Assembly (NCBI GenBank): GCA_016200365.1
Contig: JACQEW010000122.1
Coordinates: 1 to 11,199, forward strand
DNA from: Nitrospinota bacterium
GTDB lineage: Bacteria > Nitrospinota > Nitrospinia > UBA9942
Direction of reading: 5' to 3'
Length of the DNA: 11,199 nucleotides
Shown here piece after piece: positions 1 through 6,330 of this stretch; within the stretch, counting starts at the first letter, position 1; each line of letters starts with the position of its first letter. The notes under the pieces are model-generated. The model saw nothing but the letters and a program-made list of their open reading frames with translations. It had not been told where the DNA came from and did not search any database. The translations under genes and the position numbers were made by a program.

Positions 1-672
1 GCCTTGATTCATCACTTCATACTCAAGGAAAATATAATCTACTCAATGTTTACAGGTTATAAGGAAGATATGGAGTCATGGAGTGAGAGGGTATCACACA
101 TGAAGGAAGAGGGGCTTTCTGTGGCAAGGCTTATTGTCTGGATATTTGTTGTAATACTTGGAGGATTGGGGCTTGTATATCTGCCCCCTAAAGGGAAAAC
201 TGACTTTTCCAGGGTAAAGATGCAGGTTGTGGATGACAAGGGGTTTGTGGTGGAATTAAAACATAACAAGAAATGGGCAGAGGAGTGTGCAAAGTCATGT
301 CATATAGGGTTTCATCCGAATCTCCTTCCTGCTTCATCATGGGAAAAACTTATGTCAGGACTTAGTAATCATTTTGGAGAGGATGCAGCAGTTGATGATA
401 TTACACAAAAAGAAATACTCGGTTATCTTGTTTCATCTTCAGCAGAGCATTCAGTCTCTGAAGCCTCTAAAAAGCTGCTCTATTCAATTAAAAAGGGCGA
501 TACGCCAATAAAGATTACGGATATACCCTACTGGATGAAGAAACACTCTGAGATATCTGACGAGGTTTATAAGAGAAAATCTATAGTGAGTAAAAGCAAC
601 TGTATTGCCTGTCACCCCGGCTCTGATATCGGCTCATTTGAGGACAGGGATATTTATATACCTGAAAAATAA
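1..672 (+). CDS. Cytochrome b561-type membrane protein fused to C-terminal dihaem cytochrome c (DHC) domain, 5' end outside window
   Basis: The reading frame is open to the left edge, so the N-terminus is missing. The first 20 or so residues (KENIIYSMFTGYK) look like the C-terminal loop of cytochrome b561/formate dehydrogenase gamma proteins, where the last haem-binding helices end in a 'SMxTGyK' motif. A further membrane helix follows (residues about 40-60, LIVWIFVVILGGLGLVYL). The rest is a periplasmic DHC domain: a first haem site at 286-303, the family motif LLPASSWEKLMSGLSNHFGE, and a second site CIACH at 601-615 near the end. The first haem motif reads CAKSCH, which is CX3CH rather than CX2CH. 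Known family behaviour: b561 takes electrons from quinol and passes them to DHC. A shorter membrane-anchored version could start at ATG 100, which has GAGAGGG 8 nt upstream. The b561-like residues before it make the fusion more likely. It is first in a plus-strand run with the SHP and DHC genes. Confidence 0.8.
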   Translation, partial: ALIHHFILKENIIYSMFTGYKEDMESWSERVSHMKEEGLSVARLIVWIFVVILGGLGLVYLPPKGKTDFSRVKMQVVDDKGFVVELKHNKKWAEECAKSCHIGFHPNLLPASSWEKLMSGLSNHFGEDAAVDDITQKEILGYLVSSSAEHSVSEASKKLLYSIKKGDTPIKITDIPYWMKKHSEISDEVYKRKSIVSKSNCIACHPGSDIGSFEDRDIYIPEK

Positions 673-693
673 ATTATAGAAAGGAGGTTTGGT

Positions 694-1122
694 ATGAGAC
701 AGAAGATATATTTTGTATCGGTATTGGCTTTTGCAGTATTGCTTTTAAATGGAAATATTGCAGATGCAGGTAATTTAAATGCCCCGATGCAGTCTCTCAT
801 GGGTAAATATCTGAAAGACTCAGGTGAGAAGTCATTCAGCGCCGAAGAGGGGAAAAAGCTCTTCTTTTTAAAGAGAATGCACTCTGAAAAAAAAGAAGAG
901 ATATCCTGTACATCCTGTCATACGGATGACACTGCAAAGGGTGGAAGGACGCCGGTAGGCAAACCAATAGACCCGCTCTCTCCGGCAGTAAATAAGGAAA
1001 GATTTACTGACCCTGAGAAGGTTGAAAAGTGGTTTAAGAGAAACTGTACAGGGGTATTGGAGAGGGAGTGTACACCAAAAGAAAAGGGTGATTTTGTTAC
1101 TTACATGATGTCATTGAAGTAA
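694..1122 (+). CDS. SHP-type monohaem cytochrome c (DUF1924 family)
   Basis: Small periplasmic c-type cytochrome of 142 residues. A signal peptide (residues 1-25, cleavage likely after ADA) precedes one haem site, CTSCH at residues 72-76. The following pattern (GRTPVGKPIDPLSPAVN, RFTDPEKVEKWFKRNC, RECTPKEKGDF) is the sphaeroides haem protein signature. In characterised SHP the sixth iron ligand is an Asn that moves away on ligand binding, next to a disulfide. N117 followed by C118 and C126 fits this. SHP binds oxygen and other small ligands and is reduced by DHC. The start is secure: AAGGAGG at 681-687 lies 6 nt upstream. It begins 21 nt after the b561-DHC fusion and precedes a second DHC, so the three form one electron-transfer operon. 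The physiological substrate (oxygen, NO, nitrite or other) cannot be told from sequence. Confidence 0.88.
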   Translation: MRQKIYFVSVLAFAVLLLNGNIADAGNLNAPMQSLMGKYLKDSGEKSFSAEEGKKLFFLKRMHSEKKEEISCTSCHTDDTAKGGRTPVGKPIDPLSPAVNKERFTDPEKVEKWFKRNCTGVLERECTPKEKGDFVTYMMSLK

Positions 1123-1157
1123 ACCCCGTTAGAAAGTCTTCGCCTTTCTAACGGGGT
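1123..1157 (+). other. Perfect 14-bp intercistronic stem-loop
   Basis: Arms at 1123-1136 and 1144-1157 pair perfectly (ACCCCGTTAGAAAG with its complement) around the 7-nt loop TCTTCGC. The hairpin begins at the base after the SHP stop codon and ends 3 nt before the AGGGAGG ribosome binding site of the next gene. No T-run follows, so it is unlikely to be a simple intrinsic terminator. It may protect the upstream mRNA or set the SHP/DHC expression ratio; that role is inference. Confidence 0.7.
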
Positions 1158-1170
1158 AAAGGGAGGAAAC

Positions 1171-1749
1171 ATGAAGATTAGGTATGTTGTAAAACAGATT
1201 TTAATTGCAGGTATTTTGACATTGAGTTTAGCTGTTAATGCCTCTGTCTTTGCAGATGAGGATGAAGAGGGTGAAAGGCATGAGAGGCATGAAAAACATG
1301 AGAAGGGTGGAAGACATAAAGGGGCGGGGAGGGTTGCAATTGCGGAAAATGCTATTTATAAAAGTGAATGTTCTTCCTGCCATTTTTTATATCCGCCAGA
1401 ATTTCTTCCTAAGAGGTCATGGGAGGCATTGATGAAGGGTTCGGATAGGCATTTTGGAGAGAATCTTGCCCTTGATGAGAAGACAGGTAAGGAGATACTT
1501 TCATATCTCATTGAAAGCCCGGCTGAAAGGGGGAGTTCTGAATGGGCAGGTAAAATTTTAAAAAGCATAGGCTCAGCTACACCATTGAGGATTACTGAAG
1601 TTCCTTACATATTAAAAGAGCACAGAAAGATAAAGCCGGATGTCTTTAAGAGAAAGTCCATAGGCAGTTTTTCAAACTGCGGTGCCTGTCATACAGGGGC
1701 TGCACAGGGTGATTTTGAAGAGGATTCAGTCTCAATACCAAAGCAGTAA
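1171..1749 (+). CDS. Periplasmic dihaem cytochrome c (DHC family)
   Basis: A 192-residue protein with a signal peptide (cleavage likely after ASVFA, residue 28). A strongly charged His/Glu/Lys/Arg stretch (residues 29-51, EDEEGERHERHEKHEK region) follows, then a DHC domain. Haem sites are CSSCH (67-71) and CGACH (170-174). The domain has the family block YPPEFLPKRSWEALMKG, then HFGE, then LRITEVPYILKEH and a C-terminal GDFEED...IP. H94 and H151 are candidate distal ligands. In characterised systems DHC is the redox partner of SHP. It is clearly homologous to the DHC domain of the first gene, so the operon carries both a membrane-fused and a soluble copy. GGGAGG 4 nt before ATG 1171 sets the start. 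The His-rich segment is not expected in the core family and could bind metal. Confidence 0.88.
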   Translation: MKIRYVVKQILIAGILTLSLAVNASVFADEDEEGERHERHEKHEKGGRHKGAGRVAIAENAIYKSECSSCHFLYPPEFLPKRSWEALMKGSDRHFGENLALDEKTGKEILSYLIESPAERGSSEWAGKILKSIGSATPLRITEVPYILKEHRKIKPDVFKRKSIGSFSNCGACHTGAAQGDFEEDSVSIPKQ

Positions 1750-1750
1750 A

Positions 1751-1780
1751 TCCCCCTTTGTTAAGGGGGACACAGGGGGT
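1751..1780. repeat. C/G-tract stem-loop after the DHC gene
   Basis: CCCCCTT (1752-1758) pairs with AAGGGGG (1763-1769) around TGTT, and a further GGGGG run lies at 1775-1779. It begins 2 nt after the DHC stop codon and has no T-run after it. It may cap the cytochrome transcript. Its C-tract/G-tract make-up is like the palindrome inserted in rimO. Confidence 0.5.
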
Positions 1781-1811
1781 TATTCAGACTATATACCAGA
1801 GATATGTCTAT

Positions 1812-1866
1812 TGCAGGGATATTTAGATCTCTAAAAAATCTCTAACAGGAGAATTTTATCCCTGCA
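1812..1866. repeat. Inverted repeat with 10-bp arms downstream of the tRNA
   Basis: TGCAGGGATA (1812-1821) is the exact reverse complement of TATCCCTGCA (1857-1866). The 35-nt interior holds two direct copies of ATCTCTAA (1827-1834 and 1838-1845). On the minus strand it starts 6 nt past the tRNA 3' end and contains a T6 run, so it may take part in tRNA 3' processing or termination. The stem next to the T-run is only about 4 bp. Confidence 0.4.
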
Positions 1867-1872
1867 TTGATT

Positions 1873-1948
1873 TGGTGGGCCCACCTGGGTTCGAACCAGG
1901 GACCTACCGGTTATGAGCCGGTAGCTCTTCCAGCTGAGCTATGGGCCC
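1873..1948 (-). tRNA. tRNA with anticodon CAU (elongator Met, or Ile2 if lysidine-modified)
   Basis: A full 76-nt cloverleaf including an encoded CCA is visible on the minus strand. The 7-bp acceptor stem is GGGCCCA with TGGGCCC. The D stem is GCTC/GAGC. The anticodon stem ACCGG/CCGGT holds the loop CTCATAA, giving anticodon CAU. The T stem CCTGG/CCAGG holds TTCGAAC. It is not an initiator tRNA, because the first acceptor pair is a normal G-C and the anticodon stem lacks the three consecutive G-C pairs. Elongator Met and the AUA-reading tRNA-Ile2 share this anticodon, and I cannot separate them with confidence. It lies downstream of rpoD in the same direction. No good promoter of its own was found, so it may depend on readthrough. 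Confidence 0.95.
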
Positions 1949-1958
1949 CCCATAAGTA

Positions 1959-2040
1959 AAGTGTCAAAGCATCATAGTGTCAGAGAGTCAGAGAAATCCT
2001 TGATGTTTTGATACTTTGACGCTCTGACTCTTTGATACTT
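1959..2040. repeat. Inverted octamer-array element between rpoD and the tRNA
   Basis: The left arm is four exact octamers ending in TCA (1959-1990: AAGTGTCA, AAGCATCA, TAGTGTCA, GAGAGTCA). The right arm is five exact octamers starting with TGA (2001-2040: TGATGTTT, TGATACTT, TGACGCTC, TGACTCTT, TGATACTT). The arms are complementary in opposite orientation, for example 1976-1993 against 2022-2039 with two mismatches. The element fills the space from 3 nt downstream of the rpoD stop codon to 10 nt before the tRNA. Confidence 0.8.
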
Positions 2041-2042
2041 TC

Positions 2043-3788
2043 TTATCCTTCAATAAAACTTTTCAGCTGCTTGCTTCTGCTGGGATGCCTGAGCTTCCTT
2101 AATGCCTTTGACTCTATCTGCCGTATCCTTTCCCTTGTAACATCGAAATCCTGTCCCACCTCTTCAAGGGTATGCTCGCTCTCAACGCCTATCCCGAATC
2201 TCTTTCTCAATACCTTTTCTTCCCTCGATGCCAGCGTCTGGAGGACCTTTAATGTCTGCTCTTTCAAATTCATTTTTATGACAGATTCTACAGGGGAAAT
2301 GACTTTTTTATCTTCGATGAAATCTCCCAGATGGCTGTCTTCCTCTTCCCCGATAGGAGTTTCCAGCGATATGGGCTCCTTTGCAATCTTTAAAACCTTC
2401 CTTACCTTTTCTACAGGGAGGTTCATCCTCTCTGCAATCTCTTCCGATGTAGGCTCTCTGCCGACCTCCTGAACGAGGAGTCTCGATGTCCTTATGAGCT
2501 TGTTTATGGTCTCAATCATGTGAACAGGAATTCGTATAGTCCTTGCCTGATCTGCAATAGCTCTGGTAATAGCCTGTCTTATCCACCATGTGGCGTATGT
2601 GCTGAATTTGTAGCCGCGGCGGTATTCAAACTTATCCACTGCCTTCATGAGTCCTATATTTCCCTCCTGAATGAGGTCGAGAAAGTGGAGCCCCCTGTTT
2701 ATGTATTTCTTTGCGATACTTACTACCAATCTCAGGTTGGCCTCTGCCAGCTCTCTCTTAGCCAATTTATCCTTCGTTCTCCCTTTATCTATCGCCTTCA
2801 ATGTCTCTACAAGCTCATCCCTGGTCATGCCTGCTTCCAATTCTACCCTCTTTATTTTTCTTTGTATATTTTTAACCTTTTTATCAAGCTCCATGCACAC
2901 CTTTTTCGGAATACCCCTTCCGTTCTCCAGCTTCACCAGATTGCTGCTGTTCTTTATTTTTTTTGCAAGCACCCTATAATCCTCGGAAGTAATGTTCAAT
3001 TCCCGACAGTGCTGCGATATTACAACCTCACACTGATGTATCCTCTTAACGAAGCCGTCAATCTTCTGTATTATCCTGTCCATCTGCGACTGGTCAAGAT
3101 TTATATCTTTAATAATCTCTGCTACACGGAGCTTTACCGTCTTCTCATCTTCTTTTATCTTTTTCCTCTTTTTTTCATTCAATTTACCCTTCAGCTTTGC
3201 CTTCAGTAGTCCCAGCCTGTTGCTGACGGTCTTCAATTCTTTGATTAATTTCAGCACCCTCTTTGTCTCTTCCCGTATCTTCCCGCTGTCTGTTTCATCC
3301 ATGTCTCCCCAGTTTACCACTTCCCGAATCGGTATCTTTCCGCCTTTCAGCTTGTCGGCGATAGAAGCTATCTCCCTGATGGTGATCGGGCAATTTACAA
3401 CGGCATAGATAACCTCGTTCTGCCCTTCTTCGATCCTTTTTGCAATAACTACCTCCCCTTCCCTCGTAAGAAGGGGGACAGTCCCCATCTCTTTAAGGTA
3501 GAGCCTGACCGGGTCATCGGAAGATATCAATCCCTCATCTTCAAACTTGAAATCTTCCTCGATACTCTCTTTTTCTTCTATTGCCAGTGCAACCCTCTGG
3601 CTTTTTCGTCCCGCCTCGACAAGCTCTATATCCATCTCGCCGAAGAGCATCATTATATCGTCAATCTGCTCCGCGGATACTATATCGGGCGGGAGGGCGT
3701 CATTAACCTCCTCATAGGTTAAAAACCCCTTCTCTTTTCCCATAGAGATGAGACGGTTTACCTCTGCTATCTTTGGCTTCCTTCCCAT
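2043..3788 (-). CDS. rpoD: RNA polymerase primary sigma factor RpoD (sigma70)
   Basis: Housekeeping sigma factor of 581 residues, which directs RNA polymerase to most promoters. Region 1.1 lies at about 1-75 (MGRKPKIAEVNRLISMGKEK). Region 1.2 is at 90-125 (DDPVRLYLKEMGTVPLLTRE). A charged non-conserved region spans about 130-340. Region 2 is at 346-413 with the -10 recognition helix (GYKFSTYATWWIRQAITRAI). Region 3 follows at about 415-490. Region 4.2 is at 539-566 (HTLEEVGQDFDVTRERIRQI), the -35 reading helix-turn-helix. All conserved regions are intact. ATG 3788 is preceded by GGAGG at 3801-3805, a spacing of 12 nt, which is long. It is the last protein gene of the rpsU-yqeY-dnaG-rpoD operon and is separated from dnaG by 80 nt that hold a hairpin. 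Confidence 0.97.
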   Translation of the reverse strand: MGRKPKIAEVNRLISMGKEKGFLTYEEVNDALPPDIVSAEQIDDIMMLFGEMDIELVEAGRKSQRVALAIEEKESIEEDFKFEDEGLISSDDPVRLYLKEMGTVPLLTREGEVVIAKRIEEGQNEVIYAVVNCPITIREIASIADKLKGGKIPIREVVNWGDMDETDSGKIREETKRVLKLIKELKTVSNRLGLLKAKLKGKLNEKKRKKIKEDEKTVKLRVAEIIKDINLDQSQMDRIIQKIDGFVKRIHQCEVVISQHCRELNITSEDYRVLAKKIKNSSNLVKLENGRGIPKKVCMELDKKVKNIQRKIKRVELEAGMTRDELVETLKAIDKGRTKDKLAKRELAEANLRLVVSIAKKYINRGLHFLDLIQEGNIGLMKAVDKFEYRRGYKFSTYATWWIRQAITRAIADQARTIRIPVHMIETINKLIRTSRLLVQEVGREPTSEEIAERMNLPVEKVRKVLKIAKEPISLETPIGEEEDSHLGDFIEDKKVISPVESVIKMNLKEQTLKVLQTLASREEKVLRKRFGIGVESEHTLEEVGQDFDVTRERIRQIESKALRKLRHPSRSKQLKSFIEG

Positions 3789-3820
3789 AACTTATTTTTT
3801 CCTCCGGATATTTAGATCCT

Positions 3821-3864
3821 GCCCCTGATACCCCTGACTGATTCTATCAGGGGCAGTCAGGGGC
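3821..3864. repeat. Inverted CCCCTGA-word hairpin between dnaG and rpoD
   Basis: The left arm GCCCCTGATACCCCTGA (3821-3837) faces the right arm at 3847-3864, made of TCAGGGGC and GTCAGGGGC. Pairing is 8 bp plus 7 bp with a small internal bulge and a 9-nt loop. It is built from a repeated 7-nt word at roughly 9-nt spacing, like the other elements in the window. On the mRNA it forms between the dnaG stop codon and the rpoD ribosome binding site. The macromolecular synthesis operon of E. coli also carries a regulated RNA signal between dnaG and rpoD; a similar role here is inference. Confidence 0.7.
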
Positions 3865-3868
3865 AAGT

Positions 3869-5641
3869 TCAGGACAAGTTTTGTTTCGATTTTAAAATCT
3901 GCTCCTGCAGCTCTTTAAACTGCTTATGGTTTCCATCCAATATCGCTGTCTTTAATTGCCGAACCATGTTTTTTATATCCATCCTGCTTCTCTTTATATA
4001 TCTTATGCAATCCGATATATTCCTATCCACTTCCTGATACTCTATGTTTTCAAATGCCAGCTCGGATGCAAGTCTTTTCAATCTTTCATCATGGAGCATG
4101 TCCATTACCTGCGAAAGGGTTACCCCTTCCTCCCTGCCGGAAAGGCTGAACAGGATGGATGTTATCTTTGCCATATCGCTGTCATTGAAATCATCGGCAG
4201 AAATGTGCCTTTTAATCTTATCTATATTTTTGCTGTCTAAAAGCATTAACTGGACGAGTATCCTCTCCGCCCTATTCGGGACTTGGGGTTCGGGATTCGG
4301 GGTTCGGGGTTTTTGACTCTCGACTCTCGACTCTCGACTCTCGACTCTCTGTTTATTCATCTCCTCCATTATTGCCTTTTCTTTAATCCCTGTCCTATCA
4401 GCAAGCAGCGACAGGTAAACACTCCTCTCTATCGAGCTGTTTAGAAGAGACAGATAGGGAAGGACTGTTCTGACACACTTTATTTTTCCATCTGTATTTT
4501 TCATATCCGATTCGGATATAGCCTTTTCTATTATATATTCCATATAAGGCTTTGCCCCGTTTGCAGCGCTCAAGAAACCTTCCATCCCTTTCTCTTTTAT
4601 AAAGTTGTCGGGATCCTTCTCTGACGGAAGGGGGATAACTTTCACTTTGATTCCTTTATTCAGGAGAGCCACGCCTCCTCTCATGGACGCGCTCCTGCCT
4701 GCCTCATCCCCGTCGAAAAGCAGCGTAATATTATCTGTATATCTTTTCAAAACCCCTGCATGGTTTTCCGTCAGGGCTGTGCCCGATGTGGCAATTATAT
4801 TCTTTACGCCATTCTGATATGCAGTTATGAGGTCAAAATAACCCTCAACCAGAAATGCCTCTTTACTCTTCCGTATCTGCTCTTTCGAGAGATTGAGTCC
4901 GTAGAGTATATCGCTCTTTTTATAAACAGGTGTTTCAGGGGAATTTAAGTATTTCGGTCTGTCCTCCGTATCATTTAATATTCTCCCCCCAAAACCGACA
5001 ACCCTGCCCTCTGTATCGGATATGGGAAAAATAATCCTGTCCCTGAATTTATCTATATACCCTCCGCCATCCTCCTTTTCTTTTATAAGCCCGGCAAGCC
5101 TCTGTGTATCAACAGAGACCCCTTTCTTTTTGAAAAATTGCTGAATCCCTTCTCGTGAAGGCGAGGCATATCCTATCTTAAAAACATTAGCCGTATCATC
5201 ATTTATTCCCCTTTTTTTTAAGTATTCCCTTGCAGCCTTTCCCTGTGGAGATTCCAATAACTGTCTGTGAAAAAAATCCGATGCAAGCCCGTTGACATTA
5301 TAAAGGATGCTTTTTTGACTGCTGTTTATACCCTTCCCTTTCTGCTCGGGTATATTAATGCCGTATCTTTTTGCAAGATATAATACCGCATCAGGAAAAG
5401 GGATATTCTCTATCTGCATTATAAACTGATAGACATTCCCGCCTGTGCCGCACCCGAAGCAGTGAAATATCTGCTTTCCCTGACTTACAATAAACGATGG
5501 AGTCTTTTCGGAATGAAAAGGACAGAGTCCTTTATAATTGGCGCCGCTTTTTTTCAACTGGATGCGCTCGGATATTACCTCTACGATATCGCTCCGGGTC
5601 CTTATCTCCTCCACTATCTCGTCAGGAATATAACTCCCCAC
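3869..5641 (-). CDS. dnaG: DNA primase DnaG
   Basis: Makes RNA primers for replication at the fork. Residue numbers are from GTG 5641 (590 residues). The zinc-binding domain has C40, H43, C61 and C64 (CPFH and CFGC). The RNA polymerase core carries the basic segment DKFRDRIIFPI, the TOPRIM motif EGYFD (266-270) and the metal-binding DGDEAG (310-315). The C-terminal helicase-binding domain runs from about 457 to the end. I prefer GTG 5641 because AAGGAGG (5648-5654) is 6 nt upstream of it. The same motif directly abuts the alternative ATG 5647, with no spacing. The gene overlaps the end of yqeY by 20 nt, implying coupling. Residues 432-455, in the linker before the helicase-binding domain, are encoded by two tandem heptamer arrays and read as a low-complexity RVESRESRVES...PNPEPQVP segment. 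Confidence 0.96.
   Translation of the reverse strand: MGSYIPDEIVEEIRTRSDIVEVISERIQLKKSGANYKGLCPFHSEKTPSFIVSQGKQIFHCFGCGTGGNVYQFIMQIENIPFPDAVLYLAKRYGINIPEQKGKGINSSQKSILYNVNGLASDFFHRQLLESPQGKAAREYLKKRGINDDTANVFKIGYASPSREGIQQFFKKKGVSVDTQRLAGLIKEKEDGGGYIDKFRDRIIFPISDTEGRVVGFGGRILNDTEDRPKYLNSPETPVYKKSDILYGLNLSKEQIRKSKEAFLVEGYFDLITAYQNGVKNIIATSGTALTENHAGVLKRYTDNITLLFDGDEAGRSASMRGGVALLNKGIKVKVIPLPSEKDPDNFIKEKGMEGFLSAANGAKPYMEYIIEKAISESDMKNTDGKIKCVRTVLPYLSLLNSSIERSVYLSLLADRTGIKEKAIMEEMNKQRVESRESRVESQKPRTPNPEPQVPNRAERILVQLMLLDSKNIDKIKRHISADDFNDSDMAKITSILFSLSGREEGVTLSQVMDMLHDERLKRLASELAFENIEYQEVDRNISDCIRYIKRSRMDIKNMVRQLKTAILDGNHKQFKELQEQILKSKQNLS
4278..4349. repeat. Double heptamer tandem array inside dnaG
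   Basis: Five exact copies of GACTCTC occupy 4315-4349. Beside them at 4278-4312 are five heptamers of the form GGGRYTY: GGGACTT, GGGGTTC, GGGATTC, GGGGTTC, GGGGTTT. With the 2-nt join the block is 72 nt, exactly 24 codons, so the dnaG frame is kept although the unit length is not a multiple of three. It encodes the linker residues 432-455 of primase. Confidence 0.9.
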
Positions 5642-6128
5642 TCCCATCCTCCTTGCAAGGCTTCAAAAACTGTAATTGTTCACCATAAGGCAGCATCTCT
5701 CTCACAATTTTATTTACCAGGGAGCCGTCCGCCTTTCCTTTTAAGCCCGGCATCAGAGCCTTCATTACCCTTCCCATATCCCTGGATGTAGAGGCGCCTG
5801 TTTCCGAGATAACTTCTCTGACCATCTTCTTTATATCCTCTTCGCCGAGCTGTTCGGGCAGATAGACTGAAAGTATCTCAATCTCCTTCTTCTCCTTGTC
5901 AGCCAGATCCATCCGTTTTGCATTCAGAAACTGGGTATAGGAATCCTTTCTCTGCTTTATAGCAGAATTAATAACGGCGATTACATCTTCATCCCTGAGT
6001 TCCCTTCCAAATTCTATCTCTTTGTTCTTTATCCCTGCCCTGACCATTCTGATGGCGGAGAGCTTAATCTGCTCCCCCTTTTTCATGGCATCCTTCATAT
6101 CCTCCATCAATCTCTCTTTTAGCGGCAT
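5622..6128 (-). CDS. yqeY: GatB/YqeY domain protein
   Basis: A 168-residue YqeY-family protein starting MPLKERLMEDMKDAMKKGEQ. It carries the characteristic LSAIRMVRAGIKNKEIE segment, the all-helical IEILSVYLPEQLGEEDI stretch and the C-terminal MGRVMKALMPGLKGKADGSLVN motif. The domain resembles the tRNA-binding tail of the GatB amidotransferase subunit, but the free-standing protein has no proven reaction. ATG 6128 fits the family start. The in-frame ATG 6155 would add nine residues lying inside rpsU. AGAGG at 6133-6137 overlaps the rpsU stop codon. yqeY between rpsU and dnaG is a common arrangement of the macromolecular synthesis operon. Its end overlaps dnaG. Confidence 0.93.
   Translation of the reverse strand: MPLKERLMEDMKDAMKKGEQIKLSAIRMVRAGIKNKEIEFGRELRDEDVIAVINSAIKQRKDSYTQFLNAKRMDLADKEKKEIEILSVYLPEQLGEEDIKKMVREVISETGASTSRDMGRVMKALMPGLKGKADGSLVNKIVREMLPYGEQLQFLKPCKEDGSGELYS
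5648..5654 (-). promoter_or_regulatory. Ribosome binding site that decides the dnaG start
   Basis: AAGGAGG on the minus strand, within the 3' end of yqeY. It touches ATG 5647 with no gap but lies 6 nt from the in-frame GTG 5641, so GTG is the more likely start codon. Confidence 0.65.
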
Positions 6129-6135
6129 ATAACCT

Positions 6136-6330
6136 CTAATAATATCTGGCGCCAAAGCGTCCCATCTTTTTCCTTGCTGCCAGCATCTTCTTCTTTTTTC
6201 TCAGGCTCGGGCTTTCATAATACTCTCGTTTCCTTATTTCCGACAAGATACCAGCCTTTTCGCATTGTTTTTTAAATCTCCTCAGGGCATTCTCAAAGGA
6301 TTCATTTTCCTTAACCTTAATCCCTGGCAT
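6136..6330 (-). CDS. rpsU: 30S ribosomal protein bS21
   Basis: A 64-residue small-subunit protein of normal family length, needed for base pairing of mRNA with 16S rRNA at initiation. The sequence is typical throughout: the start MPGIKVKENESFENALRRFK, the CEKAGILSEIRKREYYESP segment, and a basic tail KKKKMLAARKKMGRFGARYY. AAGGGGGG (6341-6348) lies 10 nt before ATG 6330. It is the first gene of the rpsU-yqeY-dnaG-rpoD operon, downstream of the promoter at 6470-6498, with a leader of roughly 130 nt. The yqeY start codon is 7 nt past its stop. Confidence 0.97.
   Translation of the reverse strand: MPGIKVKENESFENALRRFKKQCEKAGILSEIRKREYYESPSLRKKKKMLAARKKMGRFGARYY

Noticed and set aside
1123..1157. 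Intrinsic terminator after the SHP gene
   Set aside because: The stem is strong, but no T-run follows, and the next gene of the same pathway starts 13 nt later.
1812..1948. Integration attachment site at the tRNA gene
   Set aside because: No direct repeat of the tRNA 3' end, integrase or foreign-looking genes are present; the 10-bp inverted repeat nearby does not overlap the tRNA.
2032..2472. Plus-strand ORF opposite the 3' end of rpoD, with a hydrophobic start
   Set aside because: It is a shadow of sigma region 4 codons; the Ser/Phe/Leu-rich product is typical of antisense reading.
2520..3209. Long plus-strand ORF of 229 codons opposite rpoD
   Set aside because: It is antisense to the clearly coding conserved and charged regions of rpoD, its product is Cys/Leu/Tyr-rich with no family motif, and no ribosome binding site supports it.
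4278..4349. CRISPR-like array in dnaG
   Set aside because: The units are 7 nt with no spacers, which is a plain tandem array and not repeat-spacer architecture.
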